Assembly: GCA_002700365.1 (NCBI GenBank) | Contig: PADB01000006.1 | Span: 1-54,812, forward strand | Length of the DNA stretch: 54,812 nt | Direction of reading: 5' to 3' | Source: Kordiimonas sp. | Lineage (GTDB): Bacteria > Pseudomonadota > Alphaproteobacteria > Sphingomonadales > Emcibacteraceae | In this document: positions 35,796 to 44,658 of the stretch, piece after piece | Numbering within the stretch: the first letter of the stretch is position 1 | Layout of the letters: every line of letters starts with the position of its first letter | Made by a program: the position numbers and the translations under genes | Notes under the pieces: generated by a model | The model's input: only the letters and a program-made list of their open reading frames with translations | What the model was told of the DNA's origin: nothing | The model's database searches: none

Positions 35796-38147
35796 TTAAA
35801 AGTCCATACGGGCCTGTAAAAAGACCTGACGTCCCGGGCCTTTTGCCTGTACGTATACAGGGTTTGCCGGGTCTGCAGGGAAGCCGGCATCAGTACCATA
35901 GCTGATAATATCTTCATCTGTCAGGTTTTTAACCTGCAAAGATAATTCCCAGCCATTGTCTAAGGATGAAAGCCCCACACGCGCATCAAACTTCCAGTAA
36001 GAATCAATACGCAAGAAAGGATCACGATCCAGATCAGGGTCAAAGCTATCTGTATACTGTGCATCCAGACGCAAACTAACCTCGTAACCGTTGGCGACCG
36101 GATAATCCACCTGTCCAAACATATTCGCCGTGATTTTTGACGCATAAGGCAATGGTTGTCCGCGCAGATTCTGTGTATCGCCCGGTGCTTCACAAACACC
36201 ATTGTTATCCACCTGCAATATTTGTGGACATTCGACACCCGGGAAATCGCCATATTCTGTGTCCAGATAGGCAAAGTTTCCACCGACCAATAGATATTCG
36301 TTCACCTGGAACTGGGTTTCAATTTCTAACCCGTCCATGCTGTGCGATGGAATATTCTTCACTTCAAAACCAACCAATGGGGCATTAAAGGCCACATATT
36401 GCAGGTTTTTGTAATCTGTGTGAAAAACCGTCAGGTTGAAGATTGCCCGACCATCCAGCAGCTTCGCCTTCATACCCAGTTCAAAGTTCTCTGCTTCTTC
36501 GTCTTCATATTCCAAAGACGCTGCAGTTTTCGCAACTGGTGCCGCATAAACTGGAAAGAAGTCGAAACCGCCTGTTTTTGATGCCTGTGTCCATGTAGCA
36601 AACAACATCACATCATCTGTAAGGTCGTATTGCAGGTTAATCGTCGGATCAAAGCTTTTATCCGAACGTGTCTCATCAATAGGGTTAAACACGGTCAGTG
36701 TCGTAATATCCGTTTGGGCGTCCACGGCCAATGCACCGCCGCCAACTGTGTTACGAATATCTGCAACATAATCTTTTGTTTCATCATTGTAACGGCCGGA
36801 CAGTGCCAGACGTAAATCGTCAGAAACATTCCACACCAATTGACCAAATACAGACCACATTTCTGTATCCTGATCGATACGCCAGCGTGTCGCGTACCCT
36901 AATGTCGGCGGGGCCTGCACAATATTAAGGGCATTATCCAAAGCCTGTTCCTGCTTCAAATAATAAAGGCCAACAATATATTCAAAAGTTTCACCCACAG
37001 GTGATTCCAAACGGATTTCCTGACTGAACTGTTTGAAGTTACCTTCGGACGTCCATGTCTCCAGACCGATGCCGCTGAAATCCGCCGGGGCCTGGTCGGC
37101 CTCATCAAACTCCGCATAGCCAGACACCATCTTCAAGGCATGTTCGCCAAGGGTATAATCAATAGCCAGCATCGCGTTCAATGTTTCCGTATCAGAAAAA
37201 TCCTGATCCGGGAAAACGCCTGCCAATGGACCTGCAACAGCACCACTGGTTACTGTTTCATCCAACGCACACTCAACGGTACCGAATGCACCAAGTCCCG
37301 GACCCGCTGTAGGGAATGAATATGTCGGGGCACCATTTCCGCAAACGAGCTGACGGTCAGACCCTTCTACCTTGCGCTCCGCATATTCGATTTTGAGATC
37401 TGCAGACAGGTTATCTGTCAGATTAAAAATAAAATAACCGCGCCCCACTTTTGAATCGACTTCCGGCTCGTCTTCACCCGTTACAGGGTTGTCAAGATAG
37501 CCGCCTTCACGCACAACACGACCGGCAATCCGCGCCAGAATTTTATCTGTTAGCGCGCCAGAGACGGCCGCCTCCAGGTTATAGCCATCATATTCGAATT
37601 CATAACCACCGGAAACATAGCCTTCTAGCTCCTCGCTAGGCTTACGTGATGTAATGCTAATTGCACCTGCGGTCGCATTTTTACCAAACATGGCAGATTG
37701 CGGTCCGCGAATGACCTCGATGCGTTCCATGTCAAAAAACGGTGCCAAAAACTGCTTTGCGCGTCCGCTATAGACGCCATCAATAAACATGCTAACGGAC
37801 TCTTCAAAGCCCTTATTGCCGCCTGATGCACCAAGACCCCGGATCTTAATAATCGGCTGAAATGGGGATGCTGCAACCTGCATGTTCGGGATCATGCCGC
37901 TTATGTCTTTTAATTCGAAGACATTGTTTTTTACGGCAAAATTGCCGTCAATCGCGGCAATAGAAATCGGCACATCCTGAATGCTTTGCGCCCGTTTCTG
38001 GGCTGTAACTGTGATCTCTTCAATTTGAAAAGTTTCCGCCTGCGCCGCTGGGGTCAGGGCGATAACAGCACTCGTCAATAGAAGAGAGAATTTAAATGAT
38101 GATGAACGTATACGCCATACGTTCCTCCCTTGGAAATACACACTCAT
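35796..38147 (-). CDS. TonB-dependent outer-membrane receptor
   Basis: A 783-residue receptor: a cleavable signal peptide (hydrophobic stretch then AQA, about residue 37), the TonB-box-like EEITVTAQKRAQS, a plug domain (about residues 55-165, with IRGLGASGGNKGF and the IEVIRGPQSAMFGKNATAGAI motif) and a beta-barrel ending in Phe. This is the type common in sphingomonads and marine alphaproteobacteria for aromatic compounds, sugars or siderophores. Lying between the catechol/reductase operon and the RdhA-like genes, it may import the aromatic substrate or cobalamin. No cobalamin riboswitch is seen upstream, so the aromatic is favoured (inference). Confidence 0.92.
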   Translation of the reverse strand: MSVYFQGRNVWRIRSSSFKFSLLLTSAVIALTPAAQAETFQIEEITVTAQKRAQSIQDVPISIAAIDGNFAVKNNVFELKDISGMIPNMQVAASPFQPIIKIRGLGASGGNKGFEESVSMFIDGVYSGRAKQFLAPFFDMERIEVIRGPQSAMFGKNATAGAISITSRKPSEELEGYVSGGYEFEYDGYNLEAAVSGALTDKILARIAGRVVREGGYLDNPVTGEDEPEVDSKVGRGYFIFNLTDNLSADLKIEYAERKVEGSDRQLVCGNGAPTYSFPTAGPGLGAFGTVECALDETVTSGAVAGPLAGVFPDQDFSDTETLNAMLAIDYTLGEHALKMVSGYAEFDEADQAPADFSGIGLETWTSEGNFKQFSQEIRLESPVGETFEYIVGLYYLKQEQALDNALNIVQAPPTLGYATRWRIDQDTEMWSVFGQLVWNVSDDLRLALSGRYNDETKDYVADIRNTVGGGALAVDAQTDITTLTVFNPIDETRSDKSFDPTINLQYDLTDDVMLFATWTQASKTGGFDFFPVYAAPVAKTAASLEYEDEEAENFELGMKAKLLDGRAIFNLTVFHTDYKNLQYVAFNAPLVGFEVKNIPSHSMDGLEIETQFQVNEYLLVGGNFAYLDTEYGDFPGVECPQILQVDNNGVCEAPGDTQNLRGQPLPYASKITANMFGQVDYPVANGYEVSLRLDAQYTDSFDPDLDRDPFLRIDSYWKFDARVGLSSLDNGWELSLQVKNLTDEDIISYGTDAGFPADPANPVYVQAKGPGRQVFLQARMDF

Positions 38148-38453
38148 TTTACTGAGGAAGGCCCGTCTTTCCGTCCGCCCACAGGCATCCGGAGAGATAA
38201 TAATTAAGACTTCCCTCGGTAGCGTATACTGTCGATATCGGGAGGGATTTTCTATGTCCTAAATCACAAGTTTATTGTCTAATGACACTATACGAACATA
38301 AATTCGCAAAATGCATTTCATGCAACACGTAGATATATTCAAATATTAGGTTATTTTAATTATAGGGTATATGTGGAGACTAAGAAAGCCGCAATCCTGA
38401 CGATACAAAGACTGCGGCTTTCTTACGATATTAACATGGTCGCGTGACCCGAA
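38148..38453 (-). promoter_or_regulatory. Leader of the TonB receptor gene, with a terminator inside
   Basis: No gene is seen. It should hold the receptor promoter, but no clear boxes stand out. I looked for the conserved cobalamin riboswitch box (GCCACTG) on the minus strand and did not find it. The distal part carries the terminator of the first RdhA-like gene. Confidence 0.4.
38382..38424 (-). terminator. Terminator of RdhA-like gene 1
   Basis: The arms AAGAAAGCCGCA and TGCGGCTTTCTT are perfect complements around a 19-base loop, 30 bases past the stop. Confidence 0.75.
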
Positions 38454-39482
38454 TTACATAGTATTTTCTGCCTTACGCGCCATTTTCTTCAGCATCTTTT
38501 TCGACAGCGATGTGGCGACGCCAGGACGGCTCCATGGGCAAGTCGACAGGCAGATACCACACGCTTTGTGTTCCGTAATGAACGGCATGCATTTATCAAA
38601 GTCCACGTACCATTTTTCAACACCACGCACCATCTGCTTTTTGTCACTAATAGCACCAGGCGGACAATCTTCGGTGCATTTCTTACAGGACATGCAAAAT
38701 TCATCCACACCGATTTCCCGCGGCTGATCCTCTATCAACGGCATATCTGTCATAACCGTTGCAATACGAAAGGCACTCCCAAGTTCATCGCTAATCATGG
38801 AGCCATTCTTCGCTAGCTGACCAATCCCTGCCTCAATTGCTGGCGGGATCATCAAATGCAACTCCCCCTCATTAAGGGTCAATCCACCATAACCGGTAGC
38901 CGGCCAACCCTGCGCCCGTATCCAATTGGCCAGGTCCACAGCCGCACGTTGGGTTTTTTCATAACCACCGATCACCTGCGTAATCGCTGACGAAAAATCA
39001 CCCCCCAAATTCTTCGCCAGCAAGTCATAATCCATAGAACGCGCCAAAACGACGACATATTTGGCGGATAAGTTTTCCTGATTTTCAAACATCCAGTCTT
39101 TACGCATCCGCGTCACACCCACAACCTCGACCTCCTCATGGGCTAAGGCCTTTTTCTTTAAAGCAGCTGTAAATTCTTCCGGTGTTTTTTCAATGCGCAC
39201 ATCTGCTATTTTTTTATGGCCGATTTTGTCGCGGATCGCATGGGTAAAAAAAGAAATCGCCGCCGATAAACTCCCCATATAGGAGCGAAATAAAAACATG
39301 TAGACAATTGACATCCACGGGTGTTTTTCCGTGCCGTGCATCTGCGGCCATGCACGATAAACGTCTTTTCGCCCCAGCCCATTAAACGTATTTCCCGACA
39401 CACCTTCCGGAATACACCATTTCGTCAATACGGAAGGCTCATATTCATGATGCCTTACCTGTTTACCTACAAAGAAACCCAT
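38454..39482 (-). CDS. RdhA-like cobalamin/4Fe-4S protein, paralogue 1 (stand-alone reductive dehalogenase core)
   Basis: A 342-residue protein, one of five tandem paralogues. The C-terminal half carries two ferredoxin-type clusters: FCMSCKKCTEDCPPGAIS (CX2CX2CX3CP) and a second Cys set, CX9CX2CX3CP, ending CLSTCPWSRPG. Before them is a region like the RdhA core (GIGQLAKNG, then MTDMPL...IGVDEFC). RdhA enzymes bind cobalamin and remove halogen reductively. There is no Tat signal or membrane anchor, so it is cytosolic, unlike respiratory RdhA. The start at 39482 is chosen for AGGAAG 7 bases upstream and because all paralogues begin MGF(F/W). QueG (epoxyqueuosine reductase) is a related family but less similar. 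The substrate is unknown. Confidence 0.75.
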   Translation of the reverse strand: MGFFVGKQVRHHEYEPSVLTKWCIPEGVSGNTFNGLGRKDVYRAWPQMHGTEKHPWMSIVYMFLFRSYMGSLSAAISFFTHAIRDKIGHKKIADVRIEKTPEEFTAALKKKALAHEEVEVVGVTRMRKDWMFENQENLSAKYVVVLARSMDYDLLAKNLGGDFSSAITQVIGGYEKTQRAAVDLANWIRAQGWPATGYGGLTLNEGELHLMIPPAIEAGIGQLAKNGSMISDELGSAFRIATVMTDMPLIEDQPREIGVDEFCMSCKKCTEDCPPGAISDKKQMVRGVEKWYVDFDKCMPFITEHKACGICLSTCPWSRPGVATSLSKKMLKKMARKAENTM

Positions 39483-39726
39483 GTCCACACTTCCTGAATA
39501 AAATTAAAATTATTCATTCCATAATACACAATAAGAACATTTGTTCAATTATAGCTATCACTTGATAAGTGTCCCACAGACCACTCTAACACATAAAAAA
39601 ATTGTACTTTTATGGGTCATACATGAAATGATGATGATAGACGCGTTGCCACTACATCAAAAAGCACTGGCCATCACAACGAAGAGGCGCCACCTTGTCA
39701 TCACCACGGTTATGCCCTAAATAAAA

Positions 39727-39750
39727 AAGCGGTGGCTATCACCACCGCTT
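39727..39750 (-). terminator. Terminator of RdhA-like gene 2
   Basis: A perfect 9-base stem AAGCGGTGG/CCACCGCTT with a T run on the minus strand, 24 bases past the stop codon of the gene ending at 39775. Confidence 0.88.
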
Positions 39751-39774
39751 CTTGCAATTGACACATATTTACGC

Positions 39775-40809
39775 CTAGGACGCCAATTCCGTTTCTTGTC
39801 GCCGCGCCATTTTCTTTAACATTTTTTGTGATAAAGAAGGCGCAACACCCGGGCGGCTCCAGGGGCATGTGGACAGGCAAATGCCACAGGCATTATGTTC
39901 AGTAACAAAGGGCATACATTTATCAAAGTCCACGTACCATTTTTCAACACCACGCACCATTTGCTTTTTGTCACTGATCGCACCGGGCGGGCAGTCTTCT
40001 GTGCATTTCTTACAGGACATGCAAAATTCATCCACACCAATTTCGCGTGGTTTATCCTCAACCAGTGGCATATCTGTTAAGACAGAAGCAATACGAAACG
40101 CACTGCCCAATTTATCGCTAATCATCGAACCATTCTTGGCCAGTTGACCAATGCCACTTGCAATAGCAGGTGGCATTGACAGAAACCATTCACCTTCAGT
40201 CGTAGAAAGTCCCCCATATCCCTTTGCTGGCCAGCCTTGAGAGCGGATCCAGTTCGCTACATGCACCGCCCCGCGCTGGGTCAATTCGTACCCCCCAATG
40301 ACCTGCGTAATCGCCGAAGAAAAGTCTCCCTTAAGGTTCCTCGCTAGGCTATCATAATCCATGGAACGGCCGACCGTGATCACCCATTTATATTGGGACG
40401 AATCGTGTCCTTCAAAACGATATTCATCTTTCATCCGCGTAATCCCCACCACTTCCACTTCGGGGTGGGCCAACGCAATTTTCTTAACCTCCGCAGTAAA
40501 TTCTTCCGGACTTTTACGCACAACCTCATCCGCGACGGGTACATGACCGGTCACCTCACGCCATTTATGCTTGACTGCAGAAATAACCGTATTGAAATTC
40601 CCCCCCATCGTCCGAAAGAAAAATAGGGCGGTCACCTTGAACCATGGGTGCGGTGTTGGGCTATGAAATTGTGGCAAGGCCCGATAGACATCCTTACGCC
40701 CTAACCCATTATAGTCATTCCCGGACCCATTTTTTGGCATCAACCATTTCGTCAATGTCGCTGGCTCATAAACGTGTTTTGCGGTGTTTTCACCCTGCCA
40801 AAAACCCAT
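39775..40809 (-). CDS. RdhA-like cobalamin/4Fe-4S protein, paralogue 2
   Basis: 344 residues, same architecture as paralogue 1: N-terminal MGFWQG, HPEVEVVGITRMK, GRSMDYD, GYGGLS, GIGQLAKNGSMISD, then FCMSCKKCTEDCPPGAISDK and CGICLSTCPWSRPG. The Fe-S half is nearly identical to paralogue 1, even at DNA level, while the N-terminal half is more divergent. The start at 40809 has AGGGAGA upstream; a longer in-frame start at 40857 has none. It has its own terminator, so each copy appears to be a separate transcription unit. Confidence 0.75.
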   Translation of the reverse strand: MGFWQGENTAKHVYEPATLTKWLMPKNGSGNDYNGLGRKDVYRALPQFHSPTPHPWFKVTALFFFRTMGGNFNTVISAVKHKWREVTGHVPVADEVVRKSPEEFTAEVKKIALAHPEVEVVGITRMKDEYRFEGHDSSQYKWVITVGRSMDYDSLARNLKGDFSSAITQVIGGYELTQRGAVHVANWIRSQGWPAKGYGGLSTTEGEWFLSMPPAIASGIGQLAKNGSMISDKLGSAFRIASVLTDMPLVEDKPREIGVDEFCMSCKKCTEDCPPGAISDKKQMVRGVEKWYVDFDKCMPFVTEHNACGICLSTCPWSRPGVAPSLSQKMLKKMARRQETELAS

Positions 40810-40974
40810 TTTATTCTCCCTGAATTTTAGCTCTGGCTTTAAAGTAAAAGAACCCACGCATCTGTGTCATTGGCCATAAGGATAAAAAGAATGTCGCTGC
40901 GTTTAATATCAACCACGACATTTTTTCTTGATGATCTGACCACGCCTAACGGAAAAACCTCACATACGACACGC

Positions 40975-42006
40975 TCAAGAAATGTTTTCTGCACGCCGTG
41001 ACATTTTCTTTAACATTTTTTGAGAGAGAGACGGGGCTATACCCGGACGGCTCCAGGGGCAGGTCGATAAACAAATAGCACAGCCTTTATGCTCTGCCAT
41101 GTAAGGCATGCATTTATCAAAATCCACATACCATTTTTCAACACCGCGAACCATTTGCTTTTCATTACTGATCGCACCTGGCGGACAGTCTGTCTGGCAC
41201 TTCTGACAGGACATACAAAATTCGTCCACACCCATTTCCCGCGGCGCATCCGCCAACAGCGGCATATCCGTCAGAACGGTTGCAACGCGAAACGCACTGC
41301 CCAAACTATCATTAATCATCGAACCATTCTTTGCCAATTGGCCGATACCCGCCTCTATCGCCGGCGGAATTGCCAAATGCCATTCGCCCTTCGTGGACGA
41401 TAACCCGCCATATCCTTTGGCATAGTATCCTCTCTCGCGTATCCAATTGGCAATGTGAACCGCGCCACTTTGCGTCTTTTCATAGCCACCGATCACCTGC
41501 GCCAGTGCAGAACTAAAATCTCCCTGCATATTTTTCGCCAGTGCCTCATAATCCATGGACCGGCCCGTCACAACAATCCACGGCAAATCCGCAATATCGT
41601 CATGCCCCTGAAATCGCCATTCTTCGCGCATACGGGCAATACCCACGATCTCTACTTCCGCATGCTTTAATGCTTCTTCCTTTAGGGCGGCCGTAAAAGA
41701 TTCCGGTGTGCCCTGTTGCCGTTGTGCGGCGATGTCAATATGACCGAATTTTTCCCGCCACATATGTTTTATGGACGCCACCGCCGACACCGGGCTGCCG
41801 ATGGTGGTGCGAAATAAAAACATCGCCACTACTTTTGTCCATGGATGTTTTTCCGGGCCATGCATTTGCGGGCGGGCCCGGGATACTTTTGTATCACCCA
41901 AACCGTTATAGGTATTTCCTGATGCCCCTTTGGGGATAAGCCACGATGTCAGAACAGACGGCTTATATCTGTTTGGCCCTAATTCTTTACCGACAAAAAA
42001 ACCCAT
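40975..42006 (-). CDS. RdhA-like cobalamin/4Fe-4S protein, paralogue 3
   Basis: 343 residues with the shared blocks GLGDTKVSRARPQMHGP, HAEVEIVGIARMR, GRSMDYEALAKN, GYGGLSSTKGEWH and GIGQLAKNGSMIND. Its first cluster motif is a variant, FCMSCQKCQTDCPPGAISNE, shared with paralogue 4, and the second reads CAICLSTCPWSRPG. The start at 42006 has GGAG 9 bases upstream; longer in-frame starts upstream (42018, 42153) have no ribosome site. No strong terminator is seen on its downstream side. Confidence 0.74.
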   Translation of the reverse strand: MGFFVGKELGPNRYKPSVLTSWLIPKGASGNTYNGLGDTKVSRARPQMHGPEKHPWTKVVAMFLFRTTIGSPVSAVASIKHMWREKFGHIDIAAQRQQGTPESFTAALKEEALKHAEVEIVGIARMREEWRFQGHDDIADLPWIVVTGRSMDYEALAKNMQGDFSSALAQVIGGYEKTQSGAVHIANWIRERGYYAKGYGGLSSTKGEWHLAIPPAIEAGIGQLAKNGSMINDSLGSAFRVATVLTDMPLLADAPREMGVDEFCMSCQKCQTDCPPGAISNEKQMVRGVEKWYVDFDKCMPYMAEHKGCAICLSTCPWSRPGIAPSLSQKMLKKMSRRAENIS

Positions 42007-42180
42007 ATTCTGCTCCATGTCATATCGCATACACTCTACGGTAGTAATTTCTTTAATTACTCTTACCCGTAAAGTTCTGTTGTGGTTTCGGCATTTTGCC
42101 AGCGGTTTTAAAATAACGATATTATACAGTAATGAAGCAGGAAATTCTTCCAATGCTGCCTTTATTTTTGCAGCCTCAAT

Positions 42181-42208
42181 AAAAAAGGCGGGAAAACCCG
42201 CCTTTTTT
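42181..42208 (-). terminator. Terminator of RdhA-like gene 4
   Basis: A perfect 12-base stem AAAAAAGGCGGG/CCCGCCTTTTTT with an AAAA loop, 38 bases past the stop of the gene ending at 42247. Confidence 0.92.
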
Positions 42209-42246
42209 ATCTATCACCATACTCTAGCTAGAGAAGATGTCGTTTT

Positions 42247-43278
42247 CTATGACGCGACCATCTCCTCTTGGCGGGCCATTTTCCTCAGCATTTTTTGTGA
42301 AAGTGATTTTGCAATGCCTGGACGGCTCCACGGGCACGTCGACAGGCAGATACCACAGGCTTTATGTTCTGTGACGTAAGGCATACATTTATCAAAATCC
42401 ACATACCACTTCACGACACCGCGGACCAAAGTCTTTTCATTGCTAATCGCGCCGGGAGGACAATCAGTCTGACATTTCTTGCAGGACATGCAAAATTCAT
42501 CCACACCAATTTCGCGCGGCGCATCCGCCACCAATGGCATATCCGTCAGCATTGTCGAAATACGGAAGGCACTTCCCAGTTCATCGCTAATGATAGAACC
42601 GTTTTTCGCCAACTGCCCGATCCCTGCTTCCAATGCCGGAGGGATCATCGCATGCAGTTCCCCTTTGGTCGTCGTCAGGCCGCCATAGCCGCGCGCAGGC
42701 CAACCCTGAGAACGCACCCAGTTCGCCAGGTCCACGGCCGCACGCTGTGTCTTTTCGTATCCGCCGATCACCTGCGTGATCGCGGATGAAAAGTCATGGT
42801 TCAAATTTTTAGCAAGATTTTCATAATCCATAGAGCGGCCAATAACCACAATCCATTTGTAGTCAATATCTTCCTGGCCCGCGAACATCCATTCTTTACG
42901 CATCCGGGTAATACCAACAACCTCTGCTTCCGGATGAGCCAGTGCTCTTCTCTTCACTTCTGCGGTAAATTCCTCTGGTGACTTCTCAACTCTCACTGGC
43001 GCGATTTCAACGCTGCCATAACGGTCACGCCACTGGTGCACAATAAATGACACCAACGCAGAAAAACTCCCCAAATAGGCCCGGATCAGAAATAAAATCA
43101 CCAATGATTGCCAGGGGTGATCTTCTGGACCATGCATTTGTGGCAACGCGCGATATTCATCTTTGCGTCCCACGCCATTAAATACATTGCCTGATGTGCC
43201 CTTTGGAATAAGCCAACGTGTCAGCGTACCCGCCTTATACTCATTCGGCCCAATTTGCTCACCTGTAAAAAAACCCAT
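42247..43278 (-). CDS. RdhA-like cobalamin/4Fe-4S protein, paralogue 4
   Basis: 343 residues. The blocks HPEAEVVGITRMRKEWMFAG, GRSMDYENLAKN, GYGGLTTTKGELH and ISDELGSAFR are closest to paralogue 1, while the first cluster motif (FCMSCKKCQTDCPPGAISNE) matches paralogue 3, a mosaic pattern. The second cluster reads CGICLSTCPWSRPG. Ribosome site AGGAAAG precedes the ATG at 43278. It has its own strong terminator. Confidence 0.75.
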   Translation of the reverse strand: MGFFTGEQIGPNEYKAGTLTRWLIPKGTSGNVFNGVGRKDEYRALPQMHGPEDHPWQSLVILFLIRAYLGSFSALVSFIVHQWRDRYGSVEIAPVRVEKSPEEFTAEVKRRALAHPEAEVVGITRMRKEWMFAGQEDIDYKWIVVIGRSMDYENLAKNLNHDFSSAITQVIGGYEKTQRAAVDLANWVRSQGWPARGYGGLTTTKGELHAMIPPALEAGIGQLAKNGSIISDELGSAFRISTMLTDMPLVADAPREIGVDEFCMSCKKCQTDCPPGAISNEKTLVRGVVKWYVDFDKCMPYVTEHKACGICLSTCPWSRPGIAKSLSQKMLRKMARQEEMVAS

Positions 43279-43456
43279 TATTCTTTCCTGTCTAGTATAC
43301 CGTCATAATTTTTCAGGGGGCATAGTACCAAAAATACACCAACCCTTATTATCCGATAAGCTACTTTTTTTGTCCGAGTTCTGAGTTACGCATATCCTAC
43401 ATCTGCTAACATCAGACTACGTCTATTTCTGCCCCGCTTTCTTAAAGAATAATGAC

Positions 43457-44488
43457 CTAAGAAGCCATTTGTTCTTTCTGGCGAGCCATTTTCTTCAGCA
43501 TTTTTTGTGATAAAGAAGGCGCAATGCCCGGACGGCTCCACGGACACGTTGACAAACAAATCGCACAGCCTTCATGCTCCGTGATAAACGGCAAACATTT
43601 GTCATAATTTACGTACCACCGTTCCACGCCCCTCACCATTTGCTTTTTATCGCTAATCGCTCCAGGCGGACAATCTTCCGTACATTTTTTACATGACATA
43701 CAAAACTCATCCACACCGATATTGCGTGGTTCATCAGCAACAAGTGGCATATCCGTTACCACGGTGGATAAACGGAAATTACCCCCCACAACATCACTAA
43801 TCATCGAACCATTTTTGGCTAATTGACCAATACCACTATCTATCGCCGGCGGAATTGCCAGATGAAATTCATTTTCAATAAAGGACGCTCCACCATACGC
43901 CTTCGCATAATAGCCCCGGCGACGGATCCAGTTTGCAACCACCATGGCCCCATGCTGCGTACGTTCGTAGCCGCCAATAACCTGCTTAATGGTCGCGGAA
44001 AAGTTCCCTTCCAGATTTTTAGCTAATTCATCATAATCCATCGACAATGCGACAACAACGACCCACGGGCTCGTAATGCCGTCTTGACCTGCGAACATAT
44101 AGTCTGATTTCATTCTCGTAATGCCGATCATTTCGACATATTCACTTTTCAGCACGTCGCGCTTCATATCACGGGAAAAGCTTTCCGCTGTACCTTCTGC
44201 TTTTTGTTCGGCAATCTTCACATGCAGAAATGTTTCTCTGAATTTATGTTTCATGATAGAAACAATCGTACCTGGCCGCCCAAACACGGCGCGCATGCCA
44301 AACAAATTAGCTACCTTTTTCCACGGGTGCCAATTCGGTCCATGGAAATGTGACGGTGGACGATAAACATCCTCACGCCCTAATCCATTAAAATCATTAC
44401 CGGAAACATCCTTTGGCATAAGCCATTTTGTGAATGTTGCTGGCTCATATTGATGTTTACCTACGACTTTACCGACCCAAAAACCCAT
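43457..44488 (-). CDS. RdhA-like cobalamin/4Fe-4S protein, paralogue 5 (most divergent)
   Basis: 343 residues, the most divergent of the five: SEYVEMIGITRMKSDYMFAG, ALSMDYDELAKN (Ala-Leu in place of Gly-Arg), GGASFIENEFH in place of GYGGL..., GIGQLAKNGSMISDVVGGNF, then FCMSCKKCTEDCPPGAISDK and CAICLSTCPWSRPG. All eight cluster Cys are conserved, so cofactor binding is kept, while the predicted substrate region differs, suggesting another substrate. The start at 44488 has AAGGACA upstream; an in-frame start at 44545 lacks one. Confidence 0.74.
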   Translation of the reverse strand: MGFWVGKVVGKHQYEPATFTKWLMPKDVSGNDFNGLGREDVYRPPSHFHGPNWHPWKKVANLFGMRAVFGRPGTIVSIMKHKFRETFLHVKIAEQKAEGTAESFSRDMKRDVLKSEYVEMIGITRMKSDYMFAGQDGITSPWVVVVALSMDYDELAKNLEGNFSATIKQVIGGYERTQHGAMVVANWIRRRGYYAKAYGGASFIENEFHLAIPPAIDSGIGQLAKNGSMISDVVGGNFRLSTVVTDMPLVADEPRNIGVDEFCMSCKKCTEDCPPGAISDKKQMVRGVERWYVNYDKCLPFITEHEGCAICLSTCPWSRPGIAPSLSQKMLKKMARQKEQMAS

Positions 44489-44601
44489 TTTCTTGTCCTT
44501 ATAAATTTTGTGCCACTTCATAAGATTATTGATTCTTGATAGCATACTTTTATACCATTGTATAATTTTATATGCCTGTATAATTGTTTTTGCATCTGCA
44601 A

Positions 44602-44629
44602 AAAAGCCCGCTGTTTCCAGCAGGCTTTT
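44602..44629 (-). terminator. Terminator of the AraC regulator gene
   Basis: The arms AAAAGCCCGCTG and CAGCAGGCTTTT form a 12-base stem (with one G-U pair in the minus-strand RNA) and a 4-base loop. It lies 30 bases past the regulator stop. Confidence 0.8.
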
Positions 44630-44658
44630 GATGAGTATTCCTTTAACAATAAGGAAGG

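Noticed and set aside
38148-38453. Cobalamin riboswitch ahead of the TonB receptor
   Set aside because: The conserved B12-box sequence was not found on the minus strand.
38454-44488. The five paralogues as epoxyqueuosine reductases (QueG)
   Set aside because: QueG is also a cobalamin/4Fe-4S protein, but a genome needs only one copy; the motif run before the first cluster follows RdhA better, and the context is aromatic catabolism. A profile search should confirm.
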